DNA of 64,000 bases from Cladosporium sp. IMV 00045 (GCA_001931905.2 MSJI02000813.1:54724-118723), one strand, 5' to 3'. Numbered from the stretch's first letter, positions 28,488 to 40,121 are shown. Notes: generated by a model from the letters alone, not told the origin. Program-made: numbers and translations.

Positions 28488-30131
28488 TCAGCTTGATTCT
28501 ATTTGCTCAGCATCACCCAACGTGCCATTCCTAGGCGGCCACAACGGATCAAGGCGAGTCCGATGATTACTCCTCGACCAAGTATCCAACACAACGCCAT
28601 CACGACTTCTCGAAGCAATACAAGCCACAGACTCCGGGGCTTTCACGCCAGTCCAATCAATCAAATCCTCATCATCGGCATCGGCATCGGCATCAACACC
28701 CTCCCATCGTGTAGCAGGCACCATACCATCCATAACAGCCCAATTCTCGAGACTATAAGTCGAGCGCGCCTGCGGCGCCATGGCATCCCTAGCCCGGCCT
28801 CCTCGCAAATTCCATATGTCTCGCGCGATATACTCACACTTGCTTGCTCCAGGAAAGTCGGATTCTGAATACCCTTCACTGCTAACGAGTTGGCCCCAAG
28901 GCCCAAGAGCGCCGAGCGAGCTGCCTCCCGTCCAGCCTGGGAGGATTGAAGAGTGGAAGTGTAAGTGATCGTGTGTGAAGAGGGACGCATCAAAAGCAGA
29001 CATGCCGCCCCAGCCCGAGTATACGGGAAGTGGTCTGCCGTCGAGCCAGCGCTGGCTAATTGCCTCGTCTTGGCTTGCGAAAGTGTCGGCTACCCAAGAC
29101 TCATTTTCTGAGGTTGGTGTAAACCCTCCTGGCGTTGCGAATGGGTAAGGCATGTCGCCGTTAATGCCGCGAGTGGCTCACAGGTCACACAGGCGCGCGA
29201 CATTGGTGTATGGAGAGTCCGTCCTGTTGTAGTCTGGGTGTCCACTGTAAAGGTATCCCAACTCACCTGGCCTGATCCTTTGCTTTATAATAAGCCAATT
29301 CATTCCCATCACCATGCTCACACGCTGTTGCTGCTGCTGGTGAATCAACTCCAGGACATCGGAAGTGCAGGACACGACATTGTTCATCATCAGCAGAGTA
29401 TTGGCCCAACTCTTACCTGTGGCATACGGTAGCAACGGTGCGAGTGCGAGATTCCGGATCCCCGAATGCATAACCATCCGATCCTGATCTGCAAAATCCG
29501 ACGACATGCAAGAAGAATGCAGCCACAGCCCATCGACGCCGATAGCCTGTAGCGCCGCTCCCAGATCTGCCAACAAGAGGCGCTTTCTATCGGTAGAGCC
29601 GTTCTCGTAAATGCTGACCAACACTTTGTTGTCCTGGAGCAAGAAAGCGATGGCGTCGACTAAAGCCAGCGATTAAGTCGGGATAATACCCTCCGAGTCT
29701 CGCAAGATTATGACGAAGCTGACTATTGGTCGCCTCTTCTTTCTGTACCAGCCAAAATGACCTTGTTCTGGATCCAACGCGGTCTTTGCATATCTCTCCG
29801 GTCGAAATGTACAGTTGCTAGGATGCGAAGCGTTGGCGTCTGGTTGTCCTAATGTTGCAGCGAATCGCACTTTGAGGGTGTTCAAAAGCCACGGAAGAAG
29901 ATTCTCTCCTGGTTTCACACCGTCGGCTTTGGTTAACATCGCTCCGAGCGTTAAGCCTTCGATTTCAATGATGGTGTTATGACTGTCCGTGGTCGTCTGC
30001 ACAAGATTTCTCAGTGTATTAAAGCCAGACTCAGGTGTTGGTGAAATATAAAAGACGGATCCAAGAAAGACGAAGCCAACCAGAGCCGCGAGTACTGGCA
30101 GCGGTCGATTGAGTCGCATTGGTGTCAACAT
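28488..30131 (-). pseudogene. GT69 (CAP59/CMT1-type) glycosyltransferase, two nonsense codons
   Basis: One continuous minus-strand frame from the ATG at 30131 to the stop at 28488 (548 codons), broken only by TAA at 29675-29673 and TGA at 29180-29178. All three open pieces are in the same frame, so nothing else interrupts the gene. Piece 1 has a short basic N-terminus and one membrane anchor (type II topology). Piece 2 has VSIYENGSTD, LGAALQAIGVDGLWLHSSCM and IRNLALAPL, hallmarks of the CAP59_mtransfer/GT69 family of alpha-1,3-mannosyltransferases. Piece 3 has PVYSGWGGMSAFDASLF and CEYIARDIWNL. Introns do not rescue it: the only candidate over the TAA would be 30 bases, and a 53-base candidate over the TGA shifts frame. 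Sequencing error cannot be excluded. Confidence 0.75.
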
Positions 30132-30998
30132 CTTGTGCGATGTGGACGCAGCGGCAGAGGCGAGCGCCGCGCCTGCGGTTCCAAGGTAGCAAGTCTTTCA
30201 GTTCGATGGTAGTGCTGAAGTCACGGTTCTCTGTGGCTGTAGAGACGGGCGGGTACTCAGTCGCAAAGGCACAAACGAACATGTGACAGTCTCAGGCGTG
30301 GTCACCTGTAAAATGACGTTTGTCACAATCGCAAGTGATTGGGCGCCGGCGTCTTCATTCACACCTCAACCAGCCATTTGCGAGAGTCACTCCAAAGCAT
30401 CCAAAGTCCTCGTGTTGACTACAGACAACCAATAGCAAGAAGCAAGAGTGATCATCAATGCTCCCACAACAAAGAAGCTCAGACTTGGTCGTGCGGCAAA
30501 CGAACGAATCACTTATTGCCGTGACTCGTCAAACGTTCGCGATAGCCACGACACCGACCTCGATCGAAAACAGGGGCGGTCCAGGTTCAGCCTCTCCTTT
30601 GTCCGAGGCGCAAGCCACGGTGGTCAGCGTCGCAACCACGGTGGACATTACATACCTATACTGTCAGGACAGCTGACTGGAACAGACGGCTTTAGGTTGA
30701 TGTTGGCCTATTGCGAAAACGCGCGAGCGTCTCCCCCACTGCTCAGGACAATCTCCATAGGCATCCAAGAACGGGCAGTGTGGACTTTCTCGTTTCTTTA
30801 TGTCATCACGACATACTCAGTACTCAGTCCATATCCTTTCTTTCAATCACGTGCTATCTTCCAGCATATACTCTTCAATCATAAGATCAAGTCAGACTGA
30901 ATCCATCACCGAACCACCAGCAACCCAGCAACCAAACTCTACTGGAACCCATTCCTCACCCAACGGAACCCCCATCATCTCCCTCTCACCAACCCAAT
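30132..30998. other. Intergenic region upstream of the GT69 relic
   Basis: No recognised gene. A CACGTG hexamer lies near 30849. The part close to 30999 is the 3' side of the SnoaL-like gene. Confidence 0.4.
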
Positions 30999-31610
30999 CT
31001 AATCCCGCATAAAAATCCCCTCCTGCCCAACCCTCGCCATGAACTCCACGCGCCTGTTCTGGATTTTCCAAATCCCACTCGACCCGGGCAGGAGCTCCCC
31101 AAGAATGACTCGGTCGTCTTCAGGAGGCGGCAGTTTCACAAGCTCGTCGATATACTTTCCGTATGCTGTGCAAGTCACGCCTTCCCACTGCGGCGCTTTG
31201 CCGAAGTGCACGCCGCTGAAATATGTGGTGGCGTGCGCGGTCTCGCCTGACGTGTCGATGGCTATGTGTTGCGTTGTTAGGGCGTGTTGGGAGGTGATGT
31301 GGTGGAGGCTGAGATGGGATTGTCAGACATGGGTATCTTCAAAGAATGTACTTCGTTTCAACGTCCATTCGCTGAGATCTTCCGGCCGGAGATTGGGGCG
31401 CTTCTCATTCATATGAATGCTCACTCACCGCTTCGAAATGGTTGCTTTGACGGCGTCGATGCCTTGCATGTCGCCGCCGGGAAAGGGATATTGAGCATCG
31501 ACATCGGGCATGAAGACTTCGGTCAGTATGCTAAGGTCTTTGGTATCCAGGGCGATACAGTAGCGGCTTAGGACGTTCTGGATGGCGATGTAGTCGATTG
31601 GGTTGGCCAT
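30999..31610 (-). CDS. SnoaL-like (NTF2-fold) protein
   Basis: Two exons, 31610-31429 and 31308-30999, with a 120-base GT-AG intron in phase 2; the product is 163 residues. The N-terminus (IQNVLSRYCIALDTKDLSIL, then FMPDVDAQYPFPGGDMQGI) and the later IAIDTSGETAHATTYFSGVHF and WKIQNRRVEFM strands fit the SnoaL_4 type of NTF2-like alpha-beta cone. Members are small hydratases, isomerases, cyclases or ligand binders and the specific reaction cannot be read from sequence. The intron is longer than others in the window. Neighbours give no clear functional link. Confidence 0.72.
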
Positions 31611-32125
31611 GTTTGGTGAGTGACGGTCGGTTGATCTGTTGTGTTTGTTTGGTTGTATAGCAATGCGAATGTGTGGGCTTTTGGTTTGAAGGTTGAACTT
31701 GGGAGCTTGTATCTAGAAACATGTATATGCAAACACATATATACCGATGTCGTGTTCTGCTGGGCCGATACTTTCGGTTGGAGGAGGAGCCGAAGTCTGG
31801 CTGGGAGATCCACTCATGTGCAGCTTGTTGACGATTGTCATCCGCCAGCTCTGCTGCATACGCTGTGTCCGGAAAGATGGTCCTCGTTAATAGTGCTGTA
31901 TAAAATTTCGAAAAATGACATGAGTGTATCGCTGAAAGCTAGTGGTTCACAGTGGATCTTTGACGACCATATTTGATTTGTAGATCGCATCGCTACTTGG
32001 TGACAGACAACTGGATAAGAAAGGTATTTTGCATTCATCAAGATATTATGGGCTTTCGATGATCTTCGGTATCTCAATACTGATCGATGAGCGTACCGCA
32101 AAAGGTAGTCTGGCATGCCCACCTC
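31611..32125. other. Intergenic region between SnoaL-like gene and UFE1
   Basis: No gene recognised; contains the promoter of the SnoaL-like gene and the UFE1 3' side. Confidence 0.45.
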
Positions 32126-33193
32126 TCAAAAGACCAGATCCCATACGACCAAGAACGAACAAAAGCCCACGGTCCCCCAAAACACCGCCTGAGCAGTGCT
32201 ACGTCTCTCACTAGCCCTCTTCAACTCCTGGTTGCCCTTACCCAGATTCTCCGTCGTGTCATAGGACTCTTGCACTAAATGCTCAATGTGCTCGCTCTGC
32301 TGCGCGAGATTGGCGTGCAGAGTGCTGTGCAGTTCGCTGATTTCCAGAATGCTGCGCTCGGCCTGCGAGATCTGCTCCATCTGGCCCTCATAGTACTGCA
32401 GCAGGTCCGCGTTCTCCGACTCGAACATCTGCAGCTGGTCTTGCGTGAGCTCCGCCGTGTCCGGGTTGGACCCGTGCGCTTCGTCTGGTGCTGGCACACC
32501 GTTTTGCCGCTTCTTGCTCGGTGGGCCTGACGCTTCGTCCTCGTCGTGTGCGTATGGTATGTTCACGCCCCCACGGCTCTTGTACAAAGCGCTCTTGCTC
32601 CTCTCCACCTCCCTGCCAATCCGCACCTCCATCATCTCAGCCTGCACCTTGCCCGCTTCGCCCAACCTCTGCTCGAGGAACATGATGACAGCAGCGCGGA
32701 AAGCCGCGACGGTATTTCTCTTCGCCTCCTCCTGCTCCTCCTCGGGGCTTTTCGCCGTGACCGCCCCGCCCGCCGCCCAACGTCCCAGCGCTCCCATGCC
32801 GCCTCTAGCTCGCTTCGACAGAGCGACGGAGTCCAGCGTCTGATTCCTCACTTCCTCCGCTTGTTGGAGAGATTTGATCGCCGCGTTGAGCTGCTTGAGC
32901 AGTTTCTTGGACTGCGCGTCGAACGCTTCGCGCTCCTCGTGAGTGAGTGGCTTTGATCGGTCATGTTGATGCTGTTGCTGGGCGTTTTGTCTTCGGCGCG
33001 CGGGAGGTGCTGTGGAGAGGTATGCCGGCCTGGTGGATCGTAAGGTGTGCGTGAGGTCTGCTATGCGGGCATTGATGCTGTACGCTTCTTGCAGGAAGGA
33101 GTCTATGCGCGAGAGGTCGAAGTCGCGTTGGATGACGGGTTGGGCGTTGTGTTTCTTGAGGCAGATGTTGAAATCTGCTGTGATGTCGGTCAT
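32126..33193 (-). CDS. ufe1: ER SNARE syntaxin-18/Ufe1-type
   Basis: A single-exon protein of 355 residues. The N-terminus (DITADFNICLKKHNAQ and RDFDLSRIDSFLQEAYSINA) matches the syntaxin-18 N-terminal domain. The C-terminal SNARE region (about 265-325) is heptad-like: LLQYYEGQMEQISQAERSIL, ISELHSTLHANLAQQSEHIE, then HLVQESYDTTENLGKGNQEL. It ends in a single membrane anchor at about 333-355 with no lumenal tail. Ufe1 is the Qa-SNARE for Golgi-to-ER retrograde fusion and ER homotypic fusion, working with Sec20, Use1 and Sec22. A charged low-complexity middle separates the two parts. Confidence 0.85.
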   Translation of the reverse strand: MTDITADFNICLKKHNAQPVIQRDFDLSRIDSFLQEAYSINARIADLTHTLRSTRPAYLSTAPPARRRQNAQQQHQHDRSKPLTHEEREAFDAQSKKLLKQLNAAIKSLQQAEEVRNQTLDSVALSKRARGGMGALGRWAAGGAVTAKSPEEEQEEAKRNTVAAFRAAVIMFLEQRLGEAGKVQAEMMEVRIGREVERSKSALYKSRGGVNIPYAHDEDEASGPPSKKRQNGVPAPDEAHGSNPDTAELTQDQLQMFESENADLLQYYEGQMEQISQAERSILEISELHSTLHANLAQQSEHIEHLVQESYDTTENLGKGNQELKRASERRSTAQAVFWGTVGFCSFLVVWDLVF

Positions 33194-33552
33194 GATATGT
33201 GTTGGTGTTTATTTTTTGAGGTTTTTCTCGCGTTCGTAGATCGTGAAGGGTTTCACCAGTGTGCGTTGAAAGACAGCAATGTTTCGTGGGATGGGAAAGT
33301 CAAGCTGTACTTTCGTCTGTATGGTATGACGATGTGGGACAACAGCCGATTCCTTTATTTTTAGCTGTTCTGGTTCCACCTTCTATTAAACGTAAAGAGA
33401 CGCTTTGAATGAATGCCTTTTCAATCGATGAAAATTATTCAAATGCTTCGAAATTGTTAATTACAAATGCGATATATTTACACATAATTTTAAAAGGGTA
33501 TCATAGCACACGAGCCTTGAGGCTCTCCGTAAATCCCATTATTCTATTCGCA
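33194..33552. other. UFE1 promoter and MOB3 3' region
   Basis: Short A/T-richer spacer between two tandem minus-strand genes. Nothing else seen. Confidence 0.5.
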
Positions 33553-34950
33553 TCAGGCCTCACTAGTCGGCTCTGCTTTGATCTCTTCCTGAGGCTTCTC
33601 AGGATCGCTCTCTGCTGGCCCCTCTGCATCTTCTGGAACTTCCGCCTCGATCACCGTGACTTCTGCATCGTCCTCCGCATCCTCCTCTTTGGGTTCCTCT
33701 GTGGTGCTGTCTTTACTCTCGTCTGCTTCAGGCTCTTCTACTACAATCGAATCGCGAGCGGCTTCTGACTCGGCCTTGGTTTCTGGTTCTGATTCTGCCT
33801 TGATAGTGTCGCTGCGAGTCAAGCCGACCTCCTTCTTCACGCTGGTAGGCGCGCGCTCTAGCGAAGGCTTGACAGGAGAATCCTCGTCTTCTTCCGCCTC
33901 TTCGGTGATGGTAGTTGAAACGGAGTTCGATCTGCTGTTCGGGGTTTGCCTGTGCCTCTTTGTTGTGTCGCCGGTAGACAAGATTTCGTTGCCAGCCGGC
34001 TCTGTTTGCTGCTGTGACTGCTGCTCCTCGGACCCTCCTTCCGGTCGCTTCAGTAGACTCACACCCGCTGGAGGCTGAGCAGCTACCGGTGTGTCTCTAG
34101 CCACCTCCTTGGGCTCCAAACCCTCGGCCTCAGGTGGGATTGTGTAGTTCTCCGTCTGAATTAAGCCGTACTCGTCGCACACAGTTTTGAAGAACACATA
34201 CAAGCCCGTCTTGCCCTCTACACGCCAGAACACATCGCGGTGCTGAAACCAAGCATGTGCGTAGATGCGGTATACGCGGCGGAAAATGTTTGTGATCTCT
34301 TTCATCTGTTGCACAAGAACCTTGTCGGTTCCTCCGCTGCCACCCGACCCAAGGCCCAGACGTGATGGGAACAATTTACTGTTGCACAGGGTAGATGCAG
34401 CCCAGTCGAGCGTGTGACAGCAGTAGTCGATGGCGGAGCACGATTTGGGAGGGTCGTGGACCGCGCAGAGATATTGCCATTCGGATGCGCGCATCTCGTG
34501 GCATGTTGTGGCTGAACAGGCTGGTGTGTCGGAAAAGAGCGCAACGATTATGGCATTGGTCTTTTGGATAAGGAAGCGACCGAGCTCGTAGAGCCAGATT
34601 TCTTTGGCAGTGTTGACTGGTGGGTGGGCAAGTTGTCGGGCGAGCTCTGGTGTTATGGGCACGGTCGAGGCGGAGTCGGAAGGGTGCGTAAACGAGCAGT
34701 GCAGTGCTTTGAGGTACTCGGTCAGCTGGAAAGCAGAGTCGATATCCATGAGCTCCGTGAGCGGCGGCCCTTCTGTCATGTCCTCTGCTTTCGTGCCAGG
34801 GCGAATTCTTCGAGATGCTTCTGCTGCGCCGCTTGGGAACTTGGGCGGATATAATGATAGTCCTGGTGATGTTGGGCCGCTCTGGTCCTCAGCGATTGGA
34901 GGCGGAGAAGGGAGGCGAGGAGAAGAGGAGGGCGAGACAGGGGTGGCCAT
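33553..34950 (-). CDS. mob3: Mob3/phocein-like protein (STRIPAK component)
   Basis: A single-exon protein of 465 residues. The Mob1/phocein fold spans about 70-275, with the four metal ligands visible as Cys145 and Cys150 (CSATTC) and His232 and His237 (HAWFQH). Other family segments are NTAKEIWLYELGRFLIQKTN, SEWQYLCAVHDPPKSC, AIDYCCHTLDWA and LYVFFKTVCDEYGLI. In filamentous fungi the phocein orthologue Mob3 is a STRIPAK subunit with striatin and PP2A and is needed for hyphal fusion and fruiting. The C-terminal about 190 residues are disordered and highly acidic (Glu/Asp with Ser and Pro). It lies in tandem with UFE1. Assignment to Mob3 rather than another Mob class rests on overall length and the CSAxxC-type spacing. 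Confidence 0.8.
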   Translation of the reverse strand: MATPVSPSSSPRLPSPPPIAEDQSGPTSPGLSLYPPKFPSGAAEASRRIRPGTKAEDMTEGPPLTELMDIDSAFQLTEYLKALHCSFTHPSDSASTVPITPELARQLAHPPVNTAKEIWLYELGRFLIQKTNAIIVALFSDTPACSATTCHEMRASEWQYLCAVHDPPKSCSAIDYCCHTLDWAASTLCNSKLFPSRLGLGSGGSGGTDKVLVQQMKEITNIFRRVYRIYAHAWFQHRDVFWRVEGKTGLYVFFKTVCDEYGLIQTENYTIPPEAEGLEPKEVARDTPVAAQPPAGVSLLKRPEGGSEEQQSQQQTEPAGNEILSTGDTTKRHRQTPNSRSNSVSTTITEEAEEDEDSPVKPSLERAPTSVKKEVGLTRSDTIKAESEPETKAESEAARDSIVVEEPEADESKDSTTEEPKEEDAEDDAEVTVIEAEVPEDAEGPAESDPEKPQEEIKAEPTSEA

Positions 34951-36082
34951 GGTGGTTTTGGTGGTTTTGGTAGATCAGACGGGTTGTGAAGAGAGTGGAA
35001 AATTAAACAGTAACGTTACTCCGGCTACATGAATCGAAACAGAAGCATTGTAAAGGTAGGTATGGAGCTGGAGGCAGGAGCGCATGTGAAAGCCCGACCT
35101 CCAACGACTGCCTGCCAAAAGTGACAGCTTGTCAAAAGTCGATCAGCCCATCCTCAGCAATTCCATCTTCTCGTCTTGTCTGCCCTCCAACGCTCTGCCT
35201 ACATCACCACAAACATCGAAATATCGAGAGGATATGGCGCTATTGCGCACAGTGTCCAGGCATATTGTTCGAACACAGAACCCCTTTTGAGATCAAGTGA
35301 CCAGGGTGAAGCGGGCACTGAAGATGCATATCAACACTCACTGCGCATCGACAGCTCTTGCAGCGACAATGTCAGTACGGGAGTATAATAATAAAAATGT
35401 CACCCGTAATTCAAAGGAAAGAACCACGTGATCAAGTGTATTTGCTCGCTGGATCATGAGCTATGCTTGGTCGAAGGAATTATGGCATTGAGCGAAGCCA
35501 CGTCTGAGATCATTTCCAAGGAACTTCAATGCCCTGTTTACTTATTGCACAGCAGTTATTTGGAGCAATGTCATCATGATCAAAGCATCCGAAGGCAAGC
35601 TCAACCAAACCGCGTTCGTGAAGACGTGCGGCATTCCGTCCACCACGATTCTTCCATGCGCCTCGTCCTTGGAAGATATCAACGAAGCACCACGCGAACC
35701 AGATCCACCATTGAGGACTCACGTCTCCTTCAACGTGTGAGCAGGTATCTCTCGTTCGATACAGAGGGCTTATCGACTTAGACTGGCACATGAAACGATC
35801 ACAAAGCATTCATCTGCATCTCAAAGCAGTGTATCCTCCGGTGGATGCCCCGATACAAGCCATCACCGCGAGTCCTGGTGGTACTGATTCGACACCCCTA
35901 AGCATCTGAACTTGAAGAGATACGCCAGCTTCACATCACCGCCTTCGTCGTCTTCGAAGCAGCGTTGGCTCTCGTCAAGGTCACGCGCATCAAGTTCTCA
36001 CACGCGCTTTTGATTTATACAGAAGCAGCGCGGTCAAGCCTCCCACACTGGCCAATGGCACTATGCCACATCTTTCGCCAAT
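34951..36082. other. MOB3 promoter region and non-coding spacer
   Basis: No convincing gene. A CACGTG hexamer lies near 35425. Small ORFs around 35428-35809 overlap on both strands and lack motifs. Confidence 0.4.
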
Positions 36083-36472
36083 ATGGACGCATCCGATGTC
36101 GCTGGACCAACGATGAATGCGGCGACAGACCTGCTCGACACTATTGCGCTCGACGAATCGAGGATTGTCCTCCTATCTCGTCTGCAAGCAGAGCTGACCA
36201 AGCGCGCGCACGCTCTCTGGCATCGCGAAATCGCACAGCTGATTTGGCTGCATCTAGAAGAAAATGCTGGCGGAATGTTGTATCGGACGCTTCAAAATCA
36301 AATCCTCTGCTTGGTTCAGTCCCAGAAGACTTGTCCCAGGAAATTCGCAAAGGAAAGTCGAGGCATTGGATGGTGCCATTTAACAAATCGGGCGTTGTCG
36401 GAAAAAGAGCACTTCACCAAAAGAGCTGAAGACTTCTCAGAATCAATCCCGCAGTACCTGATCAGAGCTTGA
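36083..36472 (+). CDS. Doubtful small ORF, hypothetical protein
   Basis: An ATG-initiated frame of 129 codons. The first half looks helix-forming and amphipathic (DLLDTIALDESRIVLLSRLQ, then AELTKRAHALWHREIAQLIW) rather than the Arg/Pro/Ser-rich composition of shadow ORFs nearby. No domain, signal peptide or membrane segment is recognised. A 154-codon frame overlaps it from 35965. It may be a real small gene, an exon, or chance. Confidence 0.25.
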   Translation: MDASDVAGPTMNAATDLLDTIALDESRIVLLSRLQAELTKRAHALWHREIAQLIWLHLEENAGGMLYRTLQNQILCLVQSQKTCPRKFAKESRGIGWCHLTNRALSEKEHFTKRAEDFSESIPQYLIRA

Positions 36473-39400
36473 GGTACAAATCAGCTGATACACGCTTGGA
36501 GTGCACCGTCTCTGCTCAGCGCTGCGTCCGGCCTCGGTGAACATCAAATGCCGTGGCAGTATGCCCAGTTAAATGGCGTGGCAGTATTCCCAGCCAATAG
36601 TGAATGCAAGAGCACGCCACGCAAGGGCGGTTCATTCAAGCTGCATCCATCATGGTCCAAAAGACATCACTCTACAGTCTTCACACCAACGATGCATCAT
36701 TCTACGTCACCTCACCGCCTCACGGCTAAAACCAAAGGAAAGTCCATAAAACAACAAGGCGAATGCCGCCTCCCGTGACGAAAGCTAGAGAAAGAAAAGA
36801 AAAAGAAAAAGCCCTACACGTGGACCGAGCCAGCACGGCGGGAATCGAGATTGGTCTGCGATGCCCACGTACACACTGCCCGCAACCTCCTGTGAATGAA
36901 CATCCAGCCGTCCCTCGCTTGCTCGCTCACCGTGTGTGTAGGGGACAGCAGACGGGCGTATAGCAGACTAGTTCGGACAGCTTCGCAGCCTCGCAGCTCG
37001 CCGCAGGGCGGGTGATAGCTGTGTCGATGGTACGTGAGCGTGGTGAGACGAGGCCGCTCAATGGGGAGCAGCGGCGATACGTATCGTGGCAATACTGATT
37101 ATGTGAGGGTACATGTAGTGGAAGACTCGAGTTCTGCTCAACGAATTGGAAGATGTGAAACGCTCTACGCGGTGGCAAGAATGCTGACACGTAGGTACCC
37201 TTCTTCCTCCGATGCTGCGATGTTCTGAAAGTCGCCTCCGGCGTAGGTCCTTGAGATGGAGGGCAAGGTATGGACCGCCACACGTTCCACGAACATGTTT
37301 CTCCGAAACGAATGATTTTCAAGATTCAGCAGGCGCACCGTGCCCTCCCCTCTGTCCATTCCGTGATCGAGACGGGCGATGAAGGGTCTTTCGTTTAGGA
37401 AAAAATCCCTTCTCATTCGTGAAGAAGAAGAACCAAAAATCGTTTAGGCGATGAGCGCCGATCACCGCGGATTCAATCTCGATAGGGCAAGAGGGAAGAA
37501 AGTAAACAAGATGGCCTTCATCACTACTACTGCTGTGACATGTGCGTGCGCGGGGCAAGCGACCAAAAGCACACACACGCATGAACTTCTGCCCCCATTC
37601 GTGGGCAAGATCGAAATCAGAAAACCACAAGAGGAGGAGGAAAAGGGCTTCCTGTGTTTTTCCATGCAATATTCCGCGCGAGTTGCAGGCTTAGTACCCA
37701 GCTCGCCATCAGCTTTTCGGCGAGTGCCCCTCCTTTCGGCAGACCTGGTCGTCATGCACGCGTGGGCTGTGTTTCGCGCATACCTGTGGAGGCAGAGGTG
37801 GAGGGGTTGAGTGTGTGCTATAGGCAGGCATGGTTTCATAAGATATCACGTTCCTCTCTATCGCTCGGCCGAAATGCGCGCTGCATGGATGATTTCTTTG
37901 GCGGGGAAGCTGAAGCAGCTTCGATTTCCTCTGCTGTCATTTGATGAGAGGACGAGGTCCACTGCTGCAGCACTCCGCGGCCTCGCAAAGGTGATAGGCT
38001 CCGGTAACAAAAGCAAGCCCCACGGGCAAACGCTGTCAATCAGCGTTCCTTCTTTGAAGGTTCGCGGGATGGAAGGGGTCGTTTTTGACTTCGCGCGTTC
38101 CTGGGCGAGAACTCTGGCTCTGGGAGCACGAGGACGGAACGGATCTGGGACCGAGCCTTTATTTCATCGTGAGCTTTTGATGAAAAGCCACCAAAGTCTG
38201 ATCGCGCGGATATATGAAAGTTGGAATCTTCTCCGGTTGCGTGGATGTTCGATTCCCCTTGCTGCATGTCTCGCGTGCCAGGAGAGCAACGTATCGATCG
38301 GGGCGAAGCAAGGCGCTAGAATGGATACAGTCCCAGCAGCGATGGAGATGTGGCGTGCGATTGTTACCTTTTTGCTGCTTCTTGGAGGCGTGACGTGGGA
38401 GTCGAAACTATTGATTTTGTAGTACATGTGCCTCTGCAGTCGACTGGCAGAGGTTTGCTCGCTTAGAGCTTGCTAGCTGCATGGGGGTTGAGAGTTAGTG
38501 GGTGGGATACGGCCTTTCCCAGTGCCACGCGGGCGGTGCGCATCGTATCGCATCGCATCGAATCGAGTTGCATCTTCGATTCCAACGTGGATGCCTCTGT
38601 CTTTCTGGTACGGATGGACCTTGCCATATAGCGGTGCATGTTCTCTCGCGTGTTCTTCTGCAGCAAAAGCAAGACCGCCTTGCGGCTGGTGTTGGATGTA
38701 GATACGGGACGGGCGTGGCTTTTGCCTGATCTGACCATGGGCTCCGGGCGACGGTAGACAGCGGATTACATACGTGAGCACGACACATGACATGACTTGT
38801 TATGCTACGACAGGGCATGTCCGACCCTTGGATCGAGCGATGATGGCTTTCTTGCTCTACGTTGCAATCCAGCCAAGAGGAGTCGCGCCGACGGCAGGAT
38901 TCCCGGAGAAGGTGATGACAGTACTGTGATGACAATACAGCGACGGCGAGGGCCTACGGTGTACACGATGGGAAGACGGAGGGAGAAGAGGGCGGGCATA
39001 AGCACGACGACGTGGTGGCGCGTGAAGATGCGTGGTCGCTTGGGAGTAGTAACTACATGTAGTAGTGTGGGATGTGATGGCGGCGATGGTGATGGTGGTG
39101 GTGGGAGGCAATGATGATTCGCTGCGTCGGGCGTGAGTTGGCTTGCAGGCTGCACCGCCGGGTGGCCAGTCACCCAGCGGTCGGCCAGTAAATCCACGCG
39201 CCCTCCTCCATCAATTATCACCGGGCGATTAATCAACTCCACTGAAATTCGATTCCTTCCTTCCATTCCCCCAGACCCGTTTCCGCCCGCGCCCGTTGCC
39301 TCAAACCACATCTCGCATGCCTGCTGTGGAGGGAATCTGGTCTCGCTGGTATGTATGGTCACGATGATTGTTGTCTGTGCATGCTGCCGAGGTGCTGCGC

Positions 39401-40121
39401 TGACGATGATGACCCTGTCTGGCCTTGTCTTGTCTTGTCGTGACTTGTTCTTGTTTCGCCTAACAGGAAGTGTGGTCGGCGATTGCCTACCAGTCTTTTC
39501 ATCATGGTTGGCGGAAGTCCGACTGCCTGCTCATCGCGTGCTGTTCTGCCTGCTCCTGCGAGCACTGTGGTACTTATCACCCACCTACCTATACTATACT
39601 AAACTCGTCCCCTGCACCGCTCTGTACCACCCTTCAAACCCACCACCCCCCAAAACTGCTGACCTTGCCACCTTCTGTGCTACATACATCCCCTCTCATC
39701 TCACCTCGCCCTTACTCTCGGTCACTTCACTTCTTTCAGGAGGACTGAGATACTTACTTCCGCCCCAGAATCGTGGCGCGCCATATACTTCCTCTTTAAC
39801 TCCATGTGCCTTCTCCTCCCGCAGCCATGCCGTCCCAATAAAGTCTAGACCGCCCAAGCACCCCCAAGCACTCCTACATACAAGGGGCACAACGCGACGC
39901 ACTCTTATATCATTTGCAACACCCCATCGCGTGCCTCTTACGCGCTCGATCGCAAGCGCTACGAGTCCACCGCCACGCCAATCGGCACAGACAGCCGCCA
40001 CCGTGTAGCCCAGGTGCTACAACGTTGCTCGTCTACATTAGCGGCCTCGACTCTCTGCAGCAAGACCCATCTTTCTGCCCTTCTCCACCACTCTCCAACA
40101 CCTGCGACAGCAAGCGTCAGC
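36473..40121. other. 3.6-kb gene-poor region and upstream region of the next gene
   Basis: Many overlapping ORFs on both strands, including 185- and 291-codon frames near 38805-40008. All have biased His/Pro/Ser/Arg composition and contradict each other by overlap, so none is called. Simple-sequence stretches occur: an A/G run at about 36784-36815, CATCG-type pentamers at about 38542-38575 and TTGTC repeats at about 39426-39445. The last about 500 bases are C/T-rich and look like a long promoter or leader for the gene at 40122. Confidence 0.4.
38542..38575. repeat. Short CATCG-type pentamer repeat
   Basis: Variants of CATCG/ATCGC follow each other about six times. This is simple-sequence expansion in non-coding DNA. 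Confidence 0.45.

Noticed and set aside
29644..29705. A 30-base GT-AG intron that would remove the TAA in the GT69 relic
   Set aside because: Too short for fungal splicing, lacks a branch point, and would delete a conserved stretch.
38805..40008. Two long overlapping ORFs (185 codons minus, 291 codons plus)
   Set aside because: They contradict each other, have His/Pro/Ser/Arg-biased composition and show no domain; they sit in the C/T-rich upstream region of the gene at 40122.
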